Source: QVMG01 sp032073245
GTDB lineage: Bacteria; Bacteroidota; Bacteroidia; Bacteroidales; Tannerellaceae
NCBI GenBank assembly: GCA_032073245.1
Contig: DAMANX010000013.1
Span: forward strand, 73,200 to 137,199
Direction: 5' to 3'
Length of the DNA stretch: 64,000 nt
Shown here: positions 34,396-43,503 of the stretch, in pieces
Layout of the letters: every line of letters starts with the position of its first letter
How positions within the stretch are numbered: the stretch's first letter is position 1
Made by a program: the position numbers and the translations under genes
The notes under the pieces: generated by a model
Seen by the model: the letters and a program-made list of their open reading frames with translations, nothing else
Database searches by the model: none
Told to the model about the DNA's origin: nothing

Positions 34396-34522
34396 CCGGG
34401 CAATATCTTTATTTGTAGAACAAACAGGTATTGGATTTGTTTATCAGCCATTCAATATCTCTTTATTGTTTCAGTGTATCTATAAACAGATGTTAGAGGT
34501 ACTATTATTAACGAAATCATCT

Positions 34523-34530
34523 TATCTTTG
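34523..34530 (+). promoter_or_regulatory. -7 box of the LamG-nuclease/phosphatase gene
   Basis: TATCTTTG is a perfect -7 box, 36 bases before the ATG at 34567. I see no TTTG at the -33 position. Confidence 0.4.
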
Positions 34531-34566
34531 GGAAAAACTTATATCTTGATTATTTAAAATAAAGTC

Positions 34567-36594
34567 ATGAAATATATACATTCCTCCTTACTCCTCTGCT
34601 TTATATGTTCAATGTTTATATTTAATATTCCCGCATTAAAAGCACAAACTAACCTTGCTGCCCGTTTAAATGGCGAAGAAAACAATTTGTGTATAGGGAT
34701 GGGCATATTAAACAAGCAATGGACACTTGAAGCATGGATCAAACGCGACCCAAACTCCCGCAAAGAGATTGAAGTTATTTTTGGAGGAGGCGAACATAGC
34801 GACCTGCGTTACGTTGATAATCTGCCTCTTGTAATCCGAAACGGGCGACTCCACAGTACACAAGCCAATCTCTGGTCGGCATCCGTTCTCGACAATGAAT
34901 GGCATCATATAGCACTCACGTGCGATGAGACTTCAATGAAACTCTATCTTGACGGGGAACTCGAGGATAGCAAAAAAACTAGTAAGCCTATTCTTGTGGG
35001 TACATTGGGCGTAAACCTAAAAGCCGATATGGCATTTGCCGGATGGTTGGATGAAGTTCGGATTTGGGAAAGTGCCTTATCTCAGGAAACCATCATGGAA
35101 TGGATGAGTAAACCGATTAACCCCACTCATATCTCTTTCAATACATTAAAAGGATATTACAATTTTGACGAAGAAACAGGTAGTGCTTTTATCAATCAGG
35201 TAGGTAAAGGTATCCAACCGTTTCACATACGTAATTATCGAATTAACTATCGGAGTGATAGTCCTTATACTGTAACAGAACCAAACGATAACCCCCGCTT
35301 TCAGCTTTCTTCTACCCCACAGAAACTGTTCAATGCCGTTGTTATTGAAAGCGAATGGGATGTAGACCAGGGAACCTTCAATGACCCTGTCTTAAAACTT
35401 CGGATAATTGTTTCGGGTGATCAGGAACCTCTTTCTTTAACCGCACTTAATCTCGATCTTTCCGAAACAACCAATCTCTCCGATATTTCCAAAATACATA
35501 TCTATTACACAGGACAAAAAGCTCGTACTGAGATTCGTCAGGAATTATTTGGTAATGGTCTACGTCCACAAAAGAATATGTTGATCAAACAAAAAGGAAA
35601 TGCTTTCCTTCTTCAACCCGGTGTCAACTATTTTCTGATTACTGCCGATATAAAAGAGAAAGCAACTCCTGGAAACAAAATAAAAATAAAAGTTCCTGCT
35701 TTCTCTTTAGACAATCAGACATTCTCCCCAGAAACAAGCGATGATAATCTGGCTAAAATAATTACCCCAAAAGGGGAAAACTATTTGAAACAACTCGATT
35801 GGAATATCTGGCATGCCGGTGAACACCTGGTTGAGAATGGTGTCGAACGGATAATGGACCTTATCAGCGCCACCCATGCAGATATCGTAACTATGCAAGA
35901 AGCTTATGGCAACCAACATCTAATCGCCGATAAACTTGGTTACTATATGCAAACAGCTTCACCAAAAGATAATCTGGCTCTATTCAGCCGCTATCCTATT
36001 CAAAAACTACCAGCTACGGAACCTTTCAAATCCAATCCAGGTATCATTACTCTACCCGGTGGGCATACAGTATTGGTTAACAGTTGCTGGCTTCGTTATT
36101 CTTATAATCCCGAATACACCGGAAATTATCCGGACCAGGGCCATAACCCTGATATCTGGATAGCAGAAGACTCCATCCGTACATTAACAGATATAAGAAA
36201 TATCATGGAAAAAGATACGAGACCTCATCTTCAGCCTGGCATGTCAGTTATCATTGCAGGAGATTTCAACTCTTGTTCTCATCTTGACTGGACTGCTGCC
36301 GCAGCCCCTTTTCATTACGGGTATGGCCCCGTTTCTTTCCCAGCTTCGCGTTACATGCAGGAAGAAGGATTCAAGGACAGTTTTCGCCAAATTAACCCCG
36401 ATGAAGTGGCACGTCCTGAAGGAACCTATGCTGTTCTCTATAGTCAACTACAAACCAATCGTATCGATTTCATCTATTATAAATCGGATAAACTCCGGGC
36501 TGTATCCTCAAAGATCATTCGAACGACACCGGAGATAGATGATGTATGGGCTTCAGATCATGCGGCGGTACTGACGACTTATGAGATTAAATAA
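34567..36594 (+). CDS. Exported LamG + sialidase-type N-terminal domain + endonuclease/exonuclease/phosphatase fusion
   Basis: The 675-residue protein has a signal peptide (to about residue 26, ALKAQ). Residues about 30-215 are a LamG/concanavalin-like domain (WTLEAWIKRDP, DNEWHHIALTCD, GWLDEVRIW). Residues about 235-395 resemble the domain found before BNR sialidase repeats (SEWDVDQGTFNDPVLKLRI, FLITADIKEKATPG). Residues 405-675 are a DNase I-like EEP domain with LDWNIWH (Asp411), MQEAYG (Glu445), GDFNSC (Asp566, Asn568) and SDHAAVL (Asp664, His665), so the active site is complete. Substrates of exported EEP enzymes include nucleic acids, phospholipids and inositol phosphates; the fusion with a sugar-binding-type domain suggests a surface target. 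It is next to the fucosidase locus but is not clearly part of it. Confidence 0.85.
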   Translation: MKYIHSSLLLCFICSMFIFNIPALKAQTNLAARLNGEENNLCIGMGILNKQWTLEAWIKRDPNSRKEIEVIFGGGEHSDLRYVDNLPLVIRNGRLHSTQANLWSASVLDNEWHHIALTCDETSMKLYLDGELEDSKKTSKPILVGTLGVNLKADMAFAGWLDEVRIWESALSQETIMEWMSKPINPTHISFNTLKGYYNFDEETGSAFINQVGKGIQPFHIRNYRINYRSDSPYTVTEPNDNPRFQLSSTPQKLFNAVVIESEWDVDQGTFNDPVLKLRIIVSGDQEPLSLTALNLDLSETTNLSDISKIHIYYTGQKARTEIRQELFGNGLRPQKNMLIKQKGNAFLLQPGVNYFLITADIKEKATPGNKIKIKVPAFSLDNQTFSPETSDDNLAKIITPKGENYLKQLDWNIWHAGEHLVENGVERIMDLISATHADIVTMQEAYGNQHLIADKLGYYMQTASPKDNLALFSRYPIQKLPATEPFKSNPGIITLPGGHTVLVNSCWLRYSYNPEYTGNYPDQGHNPDIWIAEDSIRTLTDIRNIMEKDTRPHLQPGMSVIIAGDFNSCSHLDWTAAAAPFHYGYGPVSFPASRYMQEEGFKDSFRQINPDEVARPEGTYAVLYSQLQTNRIDFIYYKSDKLRAVSSKIIRTTPEIDDVWASDHAAVLTTYEIK

Positions 36595-36607
36595 ACAACT
36601 GTTCTTT

Positions 36608-37198
36608 TTAAAGCTTTATATTTAAAAGAATATAAAGCAGTGGAAGATAATCTTTCAATTCTGTTTTGAGGATTTCAACAGCTTTGTTTCTATAGCGCTC
36701 TACAGAGCGTACGGAAACACCAAGAACCTCAGCAATTTCATTGGAAGATTTATTTTCAATACGTGACATTTCAAAAGCAATCCGGTACTCGGTGGGTAAA
36801 CCGGCAAGTATCCGGCTAAACATTTCTTCCAGTTCTTTCAGTAAAAACATTCCCTCGTTATCCTCAACATAAATGGGGAGTTTTTCTATTTCAACTGCAT
36901 TAACAAACTCTTGTTTATTTGTTTTTCTCAGATAGTTCAGGCAATGATGTTTTACTATTGTGACCAGATAATTTCTAACAGGAATATTATAGTCAATCTT
37001 TTTCCTGTTTATCCACACAGAACAAAATACATCCTGCACAATGTCTTCACGCGTACGCAGATCGGGAATAAAGCGTTTGGCATATAAACAGAGGTTGGCA
37101 TAAAAATGCTCAAACATCTGTTGAAAGGCTTCTTCGTCATTCAACGATATATTCCATAACCATTCGCCTTCTTTTGGTGTGTGTGATTTGTCGATCAT
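36608..37198 (-). CDS. ECF RNA polymerase sigma-70 factor
   Basis: The 196 residues have sigma region 2 (EEAFQQMFEHFYANLCLYAKRF, then IVQDVFCSVW) and region 4 (LPTEYRIAFEMSRIENKSSNEIAEVLGVSVRSVERYRNKAVEIL), with no other domains, as in the Bacteroidetes sigma-70 family 1 that controls SusC/D loci. The frame extends to a TTG at 37207; the ATG at 37198 is preferred. A TATATTTG box (complement of 37205-37212) lies only seven bases before it, so the mRNA may be nearly leaderless. The gene is divergent from its presumed anti-sigma gene, whereas many such pairs run in one direction. Confidence 0.92.
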   Translation of the reverse strand: MIDKSHTPKEGEWLWNISLNDEEAFQQMFEHFYANLCLYAKRFIPDLRTREDIVQDVFCSVWINRKKIDYNIPVRNYLVTIVKHHCLNYLRKTNKQEFVNAVEIEKLPIYVEDNEGMFLLKELEEMFSRILAGLPTEYRIAFEMSRIENKSSNEIAEVLGVSVRSVERYRNKAVEILKTELKDYLPLLYILLNIKL

Positions 37199-37291
37199 CC
37201 AGTACAAATATAGTTTTTTTTACAAATAGCTGTCGTATTTTGTAAAAGTTAGTGTATATATTATAAAGGAGATATTATAACACGACAACAG

Positions 37292-38227
37292 ATGAAAAAA
37301 CAACAAATAAACATACCACATAAAATTGAAATTCTGAAAGCACTTGATATTGATATTAAAGAAAATCAATCAATTAACGTACAGGAAGGGTACAGAAAAA
37401 CTAAAGTGAAAATCAAAAAGAATTCCAGGAAAACATTTATCCTGCAAATGTGGAATAAGACTGCTGCAATTATTGCAATAACTCTTTTCATAAGTACTTT
37501 AGCTCTCTTATACGCTCTTTTTCAGAAACAAAATTCATACGGGTCACATATAACTTATACTGAAATAACAGCATCCCCCGGTGCTATATTGAAAACTCAA
37601 TTGCCCGATGATTCCGAAGTGTGGTTAAACGGTGGTACGACACTACGTTTTCCGTCTCAGTTTACATCTGATAAAAGAACTGTTGAATTAACCGGAGAAG
37701 CATTTTTTCAGGTACAGACAGACCCGGATCATCCTTTTGAAGTTAATATTCCTTCGGGTCTGAAAGTAATTGCAAAAGGAACATCTTTCAATATTAATGC
37801 GTATCCGGATGATCATGCAAATGAAATAGCCCTTCAACAGGGATGTGTAGAAGTTCTATATAATAATGCCCGGATAGATTTGCGACCCAGTGAAATGGTA
37901 TATTTTGAAAAAGAAACCTATAAATTAGAGAAGTCTCTTATCAATATAGATGAAAAGATTGGATGGAAAGATGGTTTTCTCATTTTCCGTAATACATCTC
38001 TTGAGGACGTATTAAAAAAACTTTCCCGACATTACAATGCAGAAATATACCTACACAAAGAAACAAATATTGATTACCATATCCGGGCCACATTCTCATC
38101 GGAAACTCTTCAACAGATATTGGATGCATTGAAATTAGCAGCCCCTATAACCTGGTCGGTTAAAGAAATTCAACAAAACAATGATTATACATTTACCAAA
38201 CAACAAATTGATGTTTGGGTAAAATAA
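37292..38227 (+). CDS. FecR-family anti-sigma factor
   Basis: The 311-residue protein has a short cytoplasmic N-terminus (about 48 residues), one membrane helix (WNKTAAIIAITLFISTLALLYALF), and a periplasmic FecR domain with the family block ASPGAILKTQLPDDSEVWLNGGTTL-like, FQVQTDPDHPFEV and AKGTSFNINAYPDD, followed by a C-terminal domain (LEDVLKKLSRHYNAEIYLH) that contacts the SusC STN domain in this family. It should hold the ECF sigma factor at the membrane until the SusC transporter senses its ligand. It is transcribed toward susC, 155 bases away. Confidence 0.93.
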   Translation: MKKQQINIPHKIEILKALDIDIKENQSINVQEGYRKTKVKIKKNSRKTFILQMWNKTAAIIAITLFISTLALLYALFQKQNSYGSHITYTEITASPGAILKTQLPDDSEVWLNGGTTLRFPSQFTSDKRTVELTGEAFFQVQTDPDHPFEVNIPSGLKVIAKGTSFNINAYPDDHANEIALQQGCVEVLYNNARIDLRPSEMVYFEKETYKLEKSLINIDEKIGWKDGFLIFRNTSLEDVLKKLSRHYNAEIYLHKETNIDYHIRATFSSETLQQILDALKLAAPITWSVKEIQQNNDYTFTKQQIDVWVK

Positions 38228-38287
38228 GTATTGAGTGTTTAATTTAAAAAAGAAGCCTATGATAAAACTCTAATTTAACAAAAAAAC

Positions 38288-38345
38288 AACAGGAATAAGC
38301 GTTAACTTATTCCTGTCAGAGAGTTTATCCGTCATCACCGGATAA
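38288..38345 (+). other. Twin hairpins in the susC leader
   Basis: Two stems stand in series before susC: an 11-bp perfect stem with 6-base loop at 38288-38315 (ACAGGAATAAG arm) and an 8-bp perfect stem with 7-base loop at 38323-38345 (TTTATCCG arm). Neither is followed by a T-run. They may separate the low-level fecR message from the abundant susCD message by stabilising or processing the RNA (inference). Confidence 0.55.
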
Positions 38346-38382
38346 AGAATTCAAAGTAAAATTTTAAATCCGTTACAAAAAT

Positions 38383-41300
38383 ATGAAAAATCATGTTCAA
38401 AAGCGGCCTTTTCTTAGAAAAGTGCCCAATATTTATATACGTATTATGAAGTTAACTACTTTCTTTTTATTTTTAATCATCTTTCAGATACGTGCAGAAG
38501 TGACTTACTCTCAAAATGTTAGAATTTCAATTAACATGGATAATGTAACGTTTGAGGAGGTTATTGATCAGATAGAGAAAGAAACTCAATTCAAATTTGT
38601 TTTCACGGACAAAGCGGTAGATACATCTTTGAAAGTAAATGTTCATACATCCAACGGCAATATAAAGGATGTATTAAACCAATTGATGAATAACACAGAT
38701 CTGGAATATAGAATAGTTGAAAAACTAATCGTCTTGTCACAGAAACTTCCACAAAATGCCCTACAGGAAAATGGGAAGATAATCAGCGGAATCATTACCG
38801 ATGAGAGAGGAGAGCCTATCATTGGAGCAAATATCATGGAAAAAGGAACATCCAATGGTGTTGTCTCCGATATTAATGGGAATTTCACCATTTCCGTTAC
38901 AGAAAAAGCTATTTTACAAATCTCTTATATTGGTTATATTAATCAGGAGGTTTCAACAGCGAACCGAACGTCTTTATCTATCATTTTGAAAGAAGATTAC
39001 CAGACTCTTGATGAAGTGGTAGTGGTGGGATACGGAACGCAGAAGAAAGTCAATCTGACAGGATCCGTTTCATCTGTGAATGCACAGCAACTGGTAGAAC
39101 GTCCTCAACCGAATGTTCAGAATATGATTCAAGGTAAAATACCTGGGCTTCAAGTCACGACACCTACAGGACAGCCTGGTAAAGACCATGGTGACATATT
39201 AATCCGGGGAAAAGGATCCTTTGGTTCCAGTGCAGCCCCGTTAATTCTCGTGGATGGACTTGTAGGGGAATTGAATACCTTGGCACCTGATGATATTGAG
39301 TCGATAAGTGTTCTTAAGGATGCTGCTTCAGCCTCTATATATGGTGCACGTGCTGCCAATGGAGTAATTTTGGTTACTACTAAAAAAGGAAAAACTGGTA
39401 AACCTCAGGTCTCTTATAGTTTCAACTATGGCTTACAGGAAGCTACCGGATTGGGTGACCAGATTTGGGATTCGGTTACCTATATGGAAATGTTCAATCA
39501 GATGGTCGACCGCATAGGAGGCCGTACTAAGTATAAACAGGAACTGATTGATAAATATAGGGATCCCAATAGGGATAAGAATCTTTATCCTGATTATAAC
39601 TGGATGGAAGAAACATTCAAAACGGGATACAATATGACGCATAATCTGAGCATGATGGGTGGCAGTGAGAAAATGACCTATAATATTTCACTGGGATATC
39701 TCACTCAGGAAGGATTACTTGACAATCATAATTATGAGCGTTATACAGCATTAATGAATCTGGAAGCACAGGCACATGAACGCATTAAAATAGGAGCCAC
39801 CAGCCAGTTTTATTACGGAAAAACAAATGAGCCTTATTATGCCAATCAGAATTTGACCCTAATGATCGCACAGGGCCGGCCAATGACTAAGCCTTATTTA
39901 CCAGATGGTAGCGGCCGTTATTCTTACGAAAGTTTTCCCGAAAGTTACGGAGGTGAATGGCAAAACCGAAATCCGGTTTGGGCTATGAATGAAACATCTA
40001 AGGGTATCGAAAACTGGATTGGAAATGCACAGTTATATATTGATGTCGACTTTATAAAGAAGAATAATATGAAACTTACCTGGAATACAAAAGGTGGATT
40101 TCGTTTCTCAAGCCAGTTCCAAAACAGTCATTACCCCGCTTTCCCACAGGGTTATTTTTATCTAAAAGAATCGGATTATATGGCGGGAGGCAGGGATGAG
40201 CATCTTTTTGCTTCCGATTTTTTCCCTGAAAAAGGTGTTAGGAATTACGACCAACGAGTGGTATATACAATGCTTTCAACCATGCTTAATTATAACTGGA
40301 ATATTAATTCTGACCATGAAATAAGTGCTCTGCTTGGTTTTCAGGAAGAAGGACAATCCTTACGCAAATTAGAAGGAAAACGTTTTGATTATCCATCGGA
40401 TGCTATGACTGAAATAGATGGCGGCTCTACCGTAGGACAGGAATTAAAAGGAAACATACTCGAATATGTAGTACGATCTTACTTTGGCCGTCTTAATTAT
40501 TCTTATAAAGGGAAATATCTGGCAGAAGCAAACTTCCGTTATGACGGAACAAGCCGTATACATAAGGATAACCGTTGGGGATTGTTCCCTTCCGTATCAG
40601 GTGCATGGAGAATTTCGGAAGAACCTTTTATTAAAGATAACCTTACCTGGATGGACAATTTGAAACTGAGGGCATCTTGGGGTAAATTAGGAAATTCTGA
40701 AATTCCGGAAAGTATTGGCGGATATTATCCGTACCAGGAGGTTTATTCTTCATCTACCTACATTTTCGATGGGGCGACACAACAGGGTGTTATCCAAAAA
40801 GCCCTAAAAGATAAATCGTTGAAATGGGAAACAACTACCGTTACTGATTTTGGACTGGATATAAATATAAAAAACAGTCTTTTTACTCTTACATTCGACT
40901 GGTATAATAAAGAGACTGACGGTATTTTATCACAGGCTGCTATCCCATCAAGTGTCGGAATGACCGCCCCGATTATTAATTACGGGAAATTACAAAACAG
41001 AGGTTTTGAAATAGAAGTTGGGCATCAGAATAAGATAGGAGATTTTTCATACGGCGCAAGCTTTATGGCAACACTTAACCGTAATAAAGTACTTGAACTT
41101 CGCGCTCCTAGTTATGGTGCCTATATCCGTGAAGTTGGAAAACCATACGATGAGCATTATCTGTATATCTGGGACGGAATATTCCAGTCGGAAGAAGACA
41201 TCGCTAATTCTCCCCGTCATCCGAATAATCCACAACCGGGAGATATTAAATTTAAAGATTTAAATGATGATGGTGTTATTGATGGCGAAGACCGTCAGAT

Positions 41301-41793
41301 GGTAAAAGGAGTTTATCCGAAAATGTTATATTCTTTTAATGTGAATTTTGGCTATAAAGATTTTGATCTTTCATTATTCTTTCAGGGGATAGCCGGACGA
41401 AAAATATGGACAAACTTCTTTGGTGAAGATCCATTCTCACAGGGTTCATCGCCTAATAAAAAATTCCTGAATGCCTGGACACCGGAAAATCGTGATACCG
41501 ATGTCCCAGCCCTTTACGCATGGGGATATTCTCCAATGACAGGTACACGTTCAACCTATCATTTGAAAAATGCATCTTATCTGCGTTTAAAAAACCTACA
41601 GATAGGCTATAATGTACCGAAACATATTACCCGGAAAGTGGGTATAGACTTCCTGCGTGTTTACTTCTCAGGAGAAAACTTATTGACTTTCACTCCTTAT
41701 CCCGATTATGATCCGGAACGCGGTGGAGATGGCTGGCACACACAATATCCGCAAGCGAAAACATATTCTATAGGAGTTAATCTAAGATTCTAA
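38383..41793 (+). CDS. SusC/RagA-family TonB-dependent outer-membrane transporter with STN domain
   Basis: The 1136-residue protein has a signal region (hydrophobic about 24-38), an STN signalling domain (residues about 48-125, VTFEEVIDQIEKETQFKFVF), a carboxypeptidase-like beta-sandwich (ISGIITDERGEPIIGANIMEKG), the TonB box region (TLDEVVVVGYGTQKK), a plug domain (GKIPGLQVTT, LILVDGLVGEL, VLKDAASASIYGARAANGVILVTTK), and a barrel that ends in SIGVNLRF with a terminal Phe. The STN domain marks a transducer that signals to FecR and the ECF sigma factor. It imports an oligosaccharide, probably fucosylated given the next genes. Confidence 0.95.
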   Translation: MKNHVQKRPFLRKVPNIYIRIMKLTTFFLFLIIFQIRAEVTYSQNVRISINMDNVTFEEVIDQIEKETQFKFVFTDKAVDTSLKVNVHTSNGNIKDVLNQLMNNTDLEYRIVEKLIVLSQKLPQNALQENGKIISGIITDERGEPIIGANIMEKGTSNGVVSDINGNFTISVTEKAILQISYIGYINQEVSTANRTSLSIILKEDYQTLDEVVVVGYGTQKKVNLTGSVSSVNAQQLVERPQPNVQNMIQGKIPGLQVTTPTGQPGKDHGDILIRGKGSFGSSAAPLILVDGLVGELNTLAPDDIESISVLKDAASASIYGARAANGVILVTTKKGKTGKPQVSYSFNYGLQEATGLGDQIWDSVTYMEMFNQMVDRIGGRTKYKQELIDKYRDPNRDKNLYPDYNWMEETFKTGYNMTHNLSMMGGSEKMTYNISLGYLTQEGLLDNHNYERYTALMNLEAQAHERIKIGATSQFYYGKTNEPYYANQNLTLMIAQGRPMTKPYLPDGSGRYSYESFPESYGGEWQNRNPVWAMNETSKGIENWIGNAQLYIDVDFIKKNNMKLTWNTKGGFRFSSQFQNSHYPAFPQGYFYLKESDYMAGGRDEHLFASDFFPEKGVRNYDQRVVYTMLSTMLNYNWNINSDHEISALLGFQEEGQSLRKLEGKRFDYPSDAMTEIDGGSTVGQELKGNILEYVVRSYFGRLNYSYKGKYLAEANFRYDGTSRIHKDNRWGLFPSVSGAWRISEEPFIKDNLTWMDNLKLRASWGKLGNSEIPESIGGYYPYQEVYSSSTYIFDGATQQGVIQKALKDKSLKWETTTVTDFGLDINIKNSLFTLTFDWYNKETDGILSQAAIPSSVGMTAPIINYGKLQNRGFEIEVGHQNKIGDFSYGASFMATLNRNKVLELRAPSYGAYIREVGKPYDEHYLYIWDGIFQSEEDIANSPRHPNNPQPGDIKFKDLNDDGVIDGEDRQMVKGVYPKMLYSFNVNFGYKDFDLSLFFQGIAGRKIWTNFFGEDPFSQGSSPNKKFLNAWTPENRDTDVPALYAWGYSPMTGTRSTYHLKNASYLRLKNLQIGYNVPKHITRKVGIDFLRVYFSGENLLTFTPYPDYDPERGGDGWHTQYPQAKTYSIGVNLRF

Positions 41794-41811
41794 TATTAAA
41801 AATGTAATAAA

Positions 41812-43290
41812 ATGAAAATGATAAAATATATCGCGGCGCTATTTCTGACAGGAATCGCCCTCACATTTACATCTTGTTATGATATGGATGTATTTCCACA
41901 GGATCAATTAGGTCCTTCAACTTTCTGGAATACGGAAAGGGATATACAGATGGGAGTCGCCGGAGTTTATTCCCAAATCAAAGACGATGATAAAAGCAGA
42001 GGCTATAAGGATTGGAATAAATACTGGCTTGAAGGCATCTCTGATAATGCTTATTGTATGCATGTAACGCAAAATGCATTTATGAATATACAATCCGGTA
42101 ATCTGGAGGTATCCACTGGAGGCCCCGTGACCAATACGTTTTCCGGTAATTATATTACAATAGCAGCCTGTAATAACTTCCTAAAAAACTTCCCCGTTGC
42201 AAAAGTAAACGCACAAATTTCCGAATCGAAAGCAAATGAATATGAAGCTGAAATTCGTTTTATTCGTGCATGGAGTTATTTTGAATTGGTACAACGTTAC
42301 GGAGATATTCCATTATACAAGGAGGCTATTGAATCTGTTGAGGCTTCAAAAGTGAAACAAAGTCCAGCTTCAGAAGTATATGCTTTTATCAAAGAAGACC
42401 TTGATTTTGCTATAAAAAACCTTCCTGAAATTCCTTATGGAAGCGGACATGCGGTTAAGTCTTCCGCACTGGGGATGAAAGCAAGAGTGGCTTTATTTCT
42501 CGGAGAATGGGATGAAGTGCTTTCCAATACAAAAGAAATCATTTCTTCAGGTAATTACAGCCTGGCTGATAGTTATGAATCAATCTTTATCAAGCGGGAA
42601 GGGCAGAAAAATAATCCGGAAATTATTTTTTCTGTAACCTACTTGAATCCTGATAATCGACATAATGCTGAAATGCAGTATTATTACTGGAGTGCATTGA
42701 CACCAACAGAGGATTTAATTGCACAGTATGATATTGAAAATGATAAACGTGCCAAATCTTGGTATGCTTACGCCGGTGTGGGAGGAAAGACCTGGACAAA
42801 TCCTATGGGTGAAACAGCCGAGGTAGAACAGAATACGCTTACAGGATGGATATTGGTGAAACACTTTGATAAGAACAATGCAGACAAATATTCTCAGAGT
42901 GCTTATGACTTCCGTACAGATAATGATATTATAATAATTCGTTATGCGGATATCTATCTGATGTATATTGAAGCAATGGTAGAAAAAGGAGGTGGTTCGA
43001 CTTCTGATACAGATGCCGTGAAATATATGAATGAGATAAAGAATCGTGCCGGAATACCGGAAGTAACTACTATAAGCAGGGAGGAATTACGTTTGGAAAG
43101 ACGGCGTGAACTTGCTTTCGAAGGAAGCCGTCATTTTGATCTGATCCGCTGGAAAACAGCGAAAGAGGTGATGTCTAATTTAGTTACTCCGGCGGGCAAA
43201 TGTAGATTTGATGATAGATCTTATCTCTGGCCATTCCCGCTAAGTGAAATGGATATCAATCCTAATCTGGATCAGAAACCAGGGTATTAA
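41812..43290 (+). CDS. SusD/RagB-family glycan-binding lipoprotein
   Basis: The 492-residue protein has a lipoprotein signal (LTFTSCYDMDVFP, lipid on the Cys) and the SusD-like TPR fold: LGPSTFWNTERDIQMGVAGVY, EIRFIRAWSYFELVQRYGDIPLY, SALGMKARVALFLGEW, and the C-terminal RAGIPEVT, LRLERRRELAFEGSRHFDLIRW, and YLWPFPLSEMDINPNLDQKPGY. It forms the lid of the SusC transporter at the cell surface. It starts 18 bases after the susC stop and is in the same operon. Confidence 0.95.
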   Translation: MKMIKYIAALFLTGIALTFTSCYDMDVFPQDQLGPSTFWNTERDIQMGVAGVYSQIKDDDKSRGYKDWNKYWLEGISDNAYCMHVTQNAFMNIQSGNLEVSTGGPVTNTFSGNYITIAACNNFLKNFPVAKVNAQISESKANEYEAEIRFIRAWSYFELVQRYGDIPLYKEAIESVEASKVKQSPASEVYAFIKEDLDFAIKNLPEIPYGSGHAVKSSALGMKARVALFLGEWDEVLSNTKEIISSGNYSLADSYESIFIKREGQKNNPEIIFSVTYLNPDNRHNAEMQYYYWSALTPTEDLIAQYDIENDKRAKSWYAYAGVGGKTWTNPMGETAEVEQNTLTGWILVKHFDKNNADKYSQSAYDFRTDNDIIIIRYADIYLMYIEAMVEKGGGSTSDTDAVKYMNEIKNRAGIPEVTTISREELRLERRRELAFEGSRHFDLIRWKTAKEVMSNLVTPAGKCRFDDRSYLWPFPLSEMDINPNLDQKPGY

Positions 43291-43307
43291 AGATAGACTA
43301 TCGTTTG

Positions 43308-43430
43308 CGATGGTGGGGTGATTAATATATGTTGTGTTATTTATCATAGAAATATATTGTATTTAAAATTATCAAACAGCCCCACCGTTGTAAACAGGAA
43401 TCCTCTCCCTCCACGCAAAGGAGGGAGAGG
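43308..43430. repeat. Two palindromes in the susD-GH95 gap
   Basis: CGATGGTGGGG (43308-43318) and CCCCACCGTTG (43380-43390) are inverted with two mismatches and enclose 61 AT-rich bases. A separate perfect 11-bp hairpin follows (CCTCTCCCTCC at 43402-43412 with 43420-43430, loop ACGCAAA). The layout resembles the palindromic element at 28696-28865. It lies inside the operon, in the 213-bp gap before the fucosidase gene, where it may set down the level of the enzyme message. Confidence 0.65.
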
Positions 43431-43503
43431 TAAAAATATTCACTTGATATTATTAGAATATACTTTTAGTAATTCAATCTGTAATAATTTAATCCAATAA
43501 ATA

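Noticed and set aside
36613..36638. 10-bp hairpin at the end of the sigma-factor gene
   Set aside because: It overlaps the sigma coding sequence and has no clear T-run; it could still weakly terminate the 34567 gene but evidence is thin.
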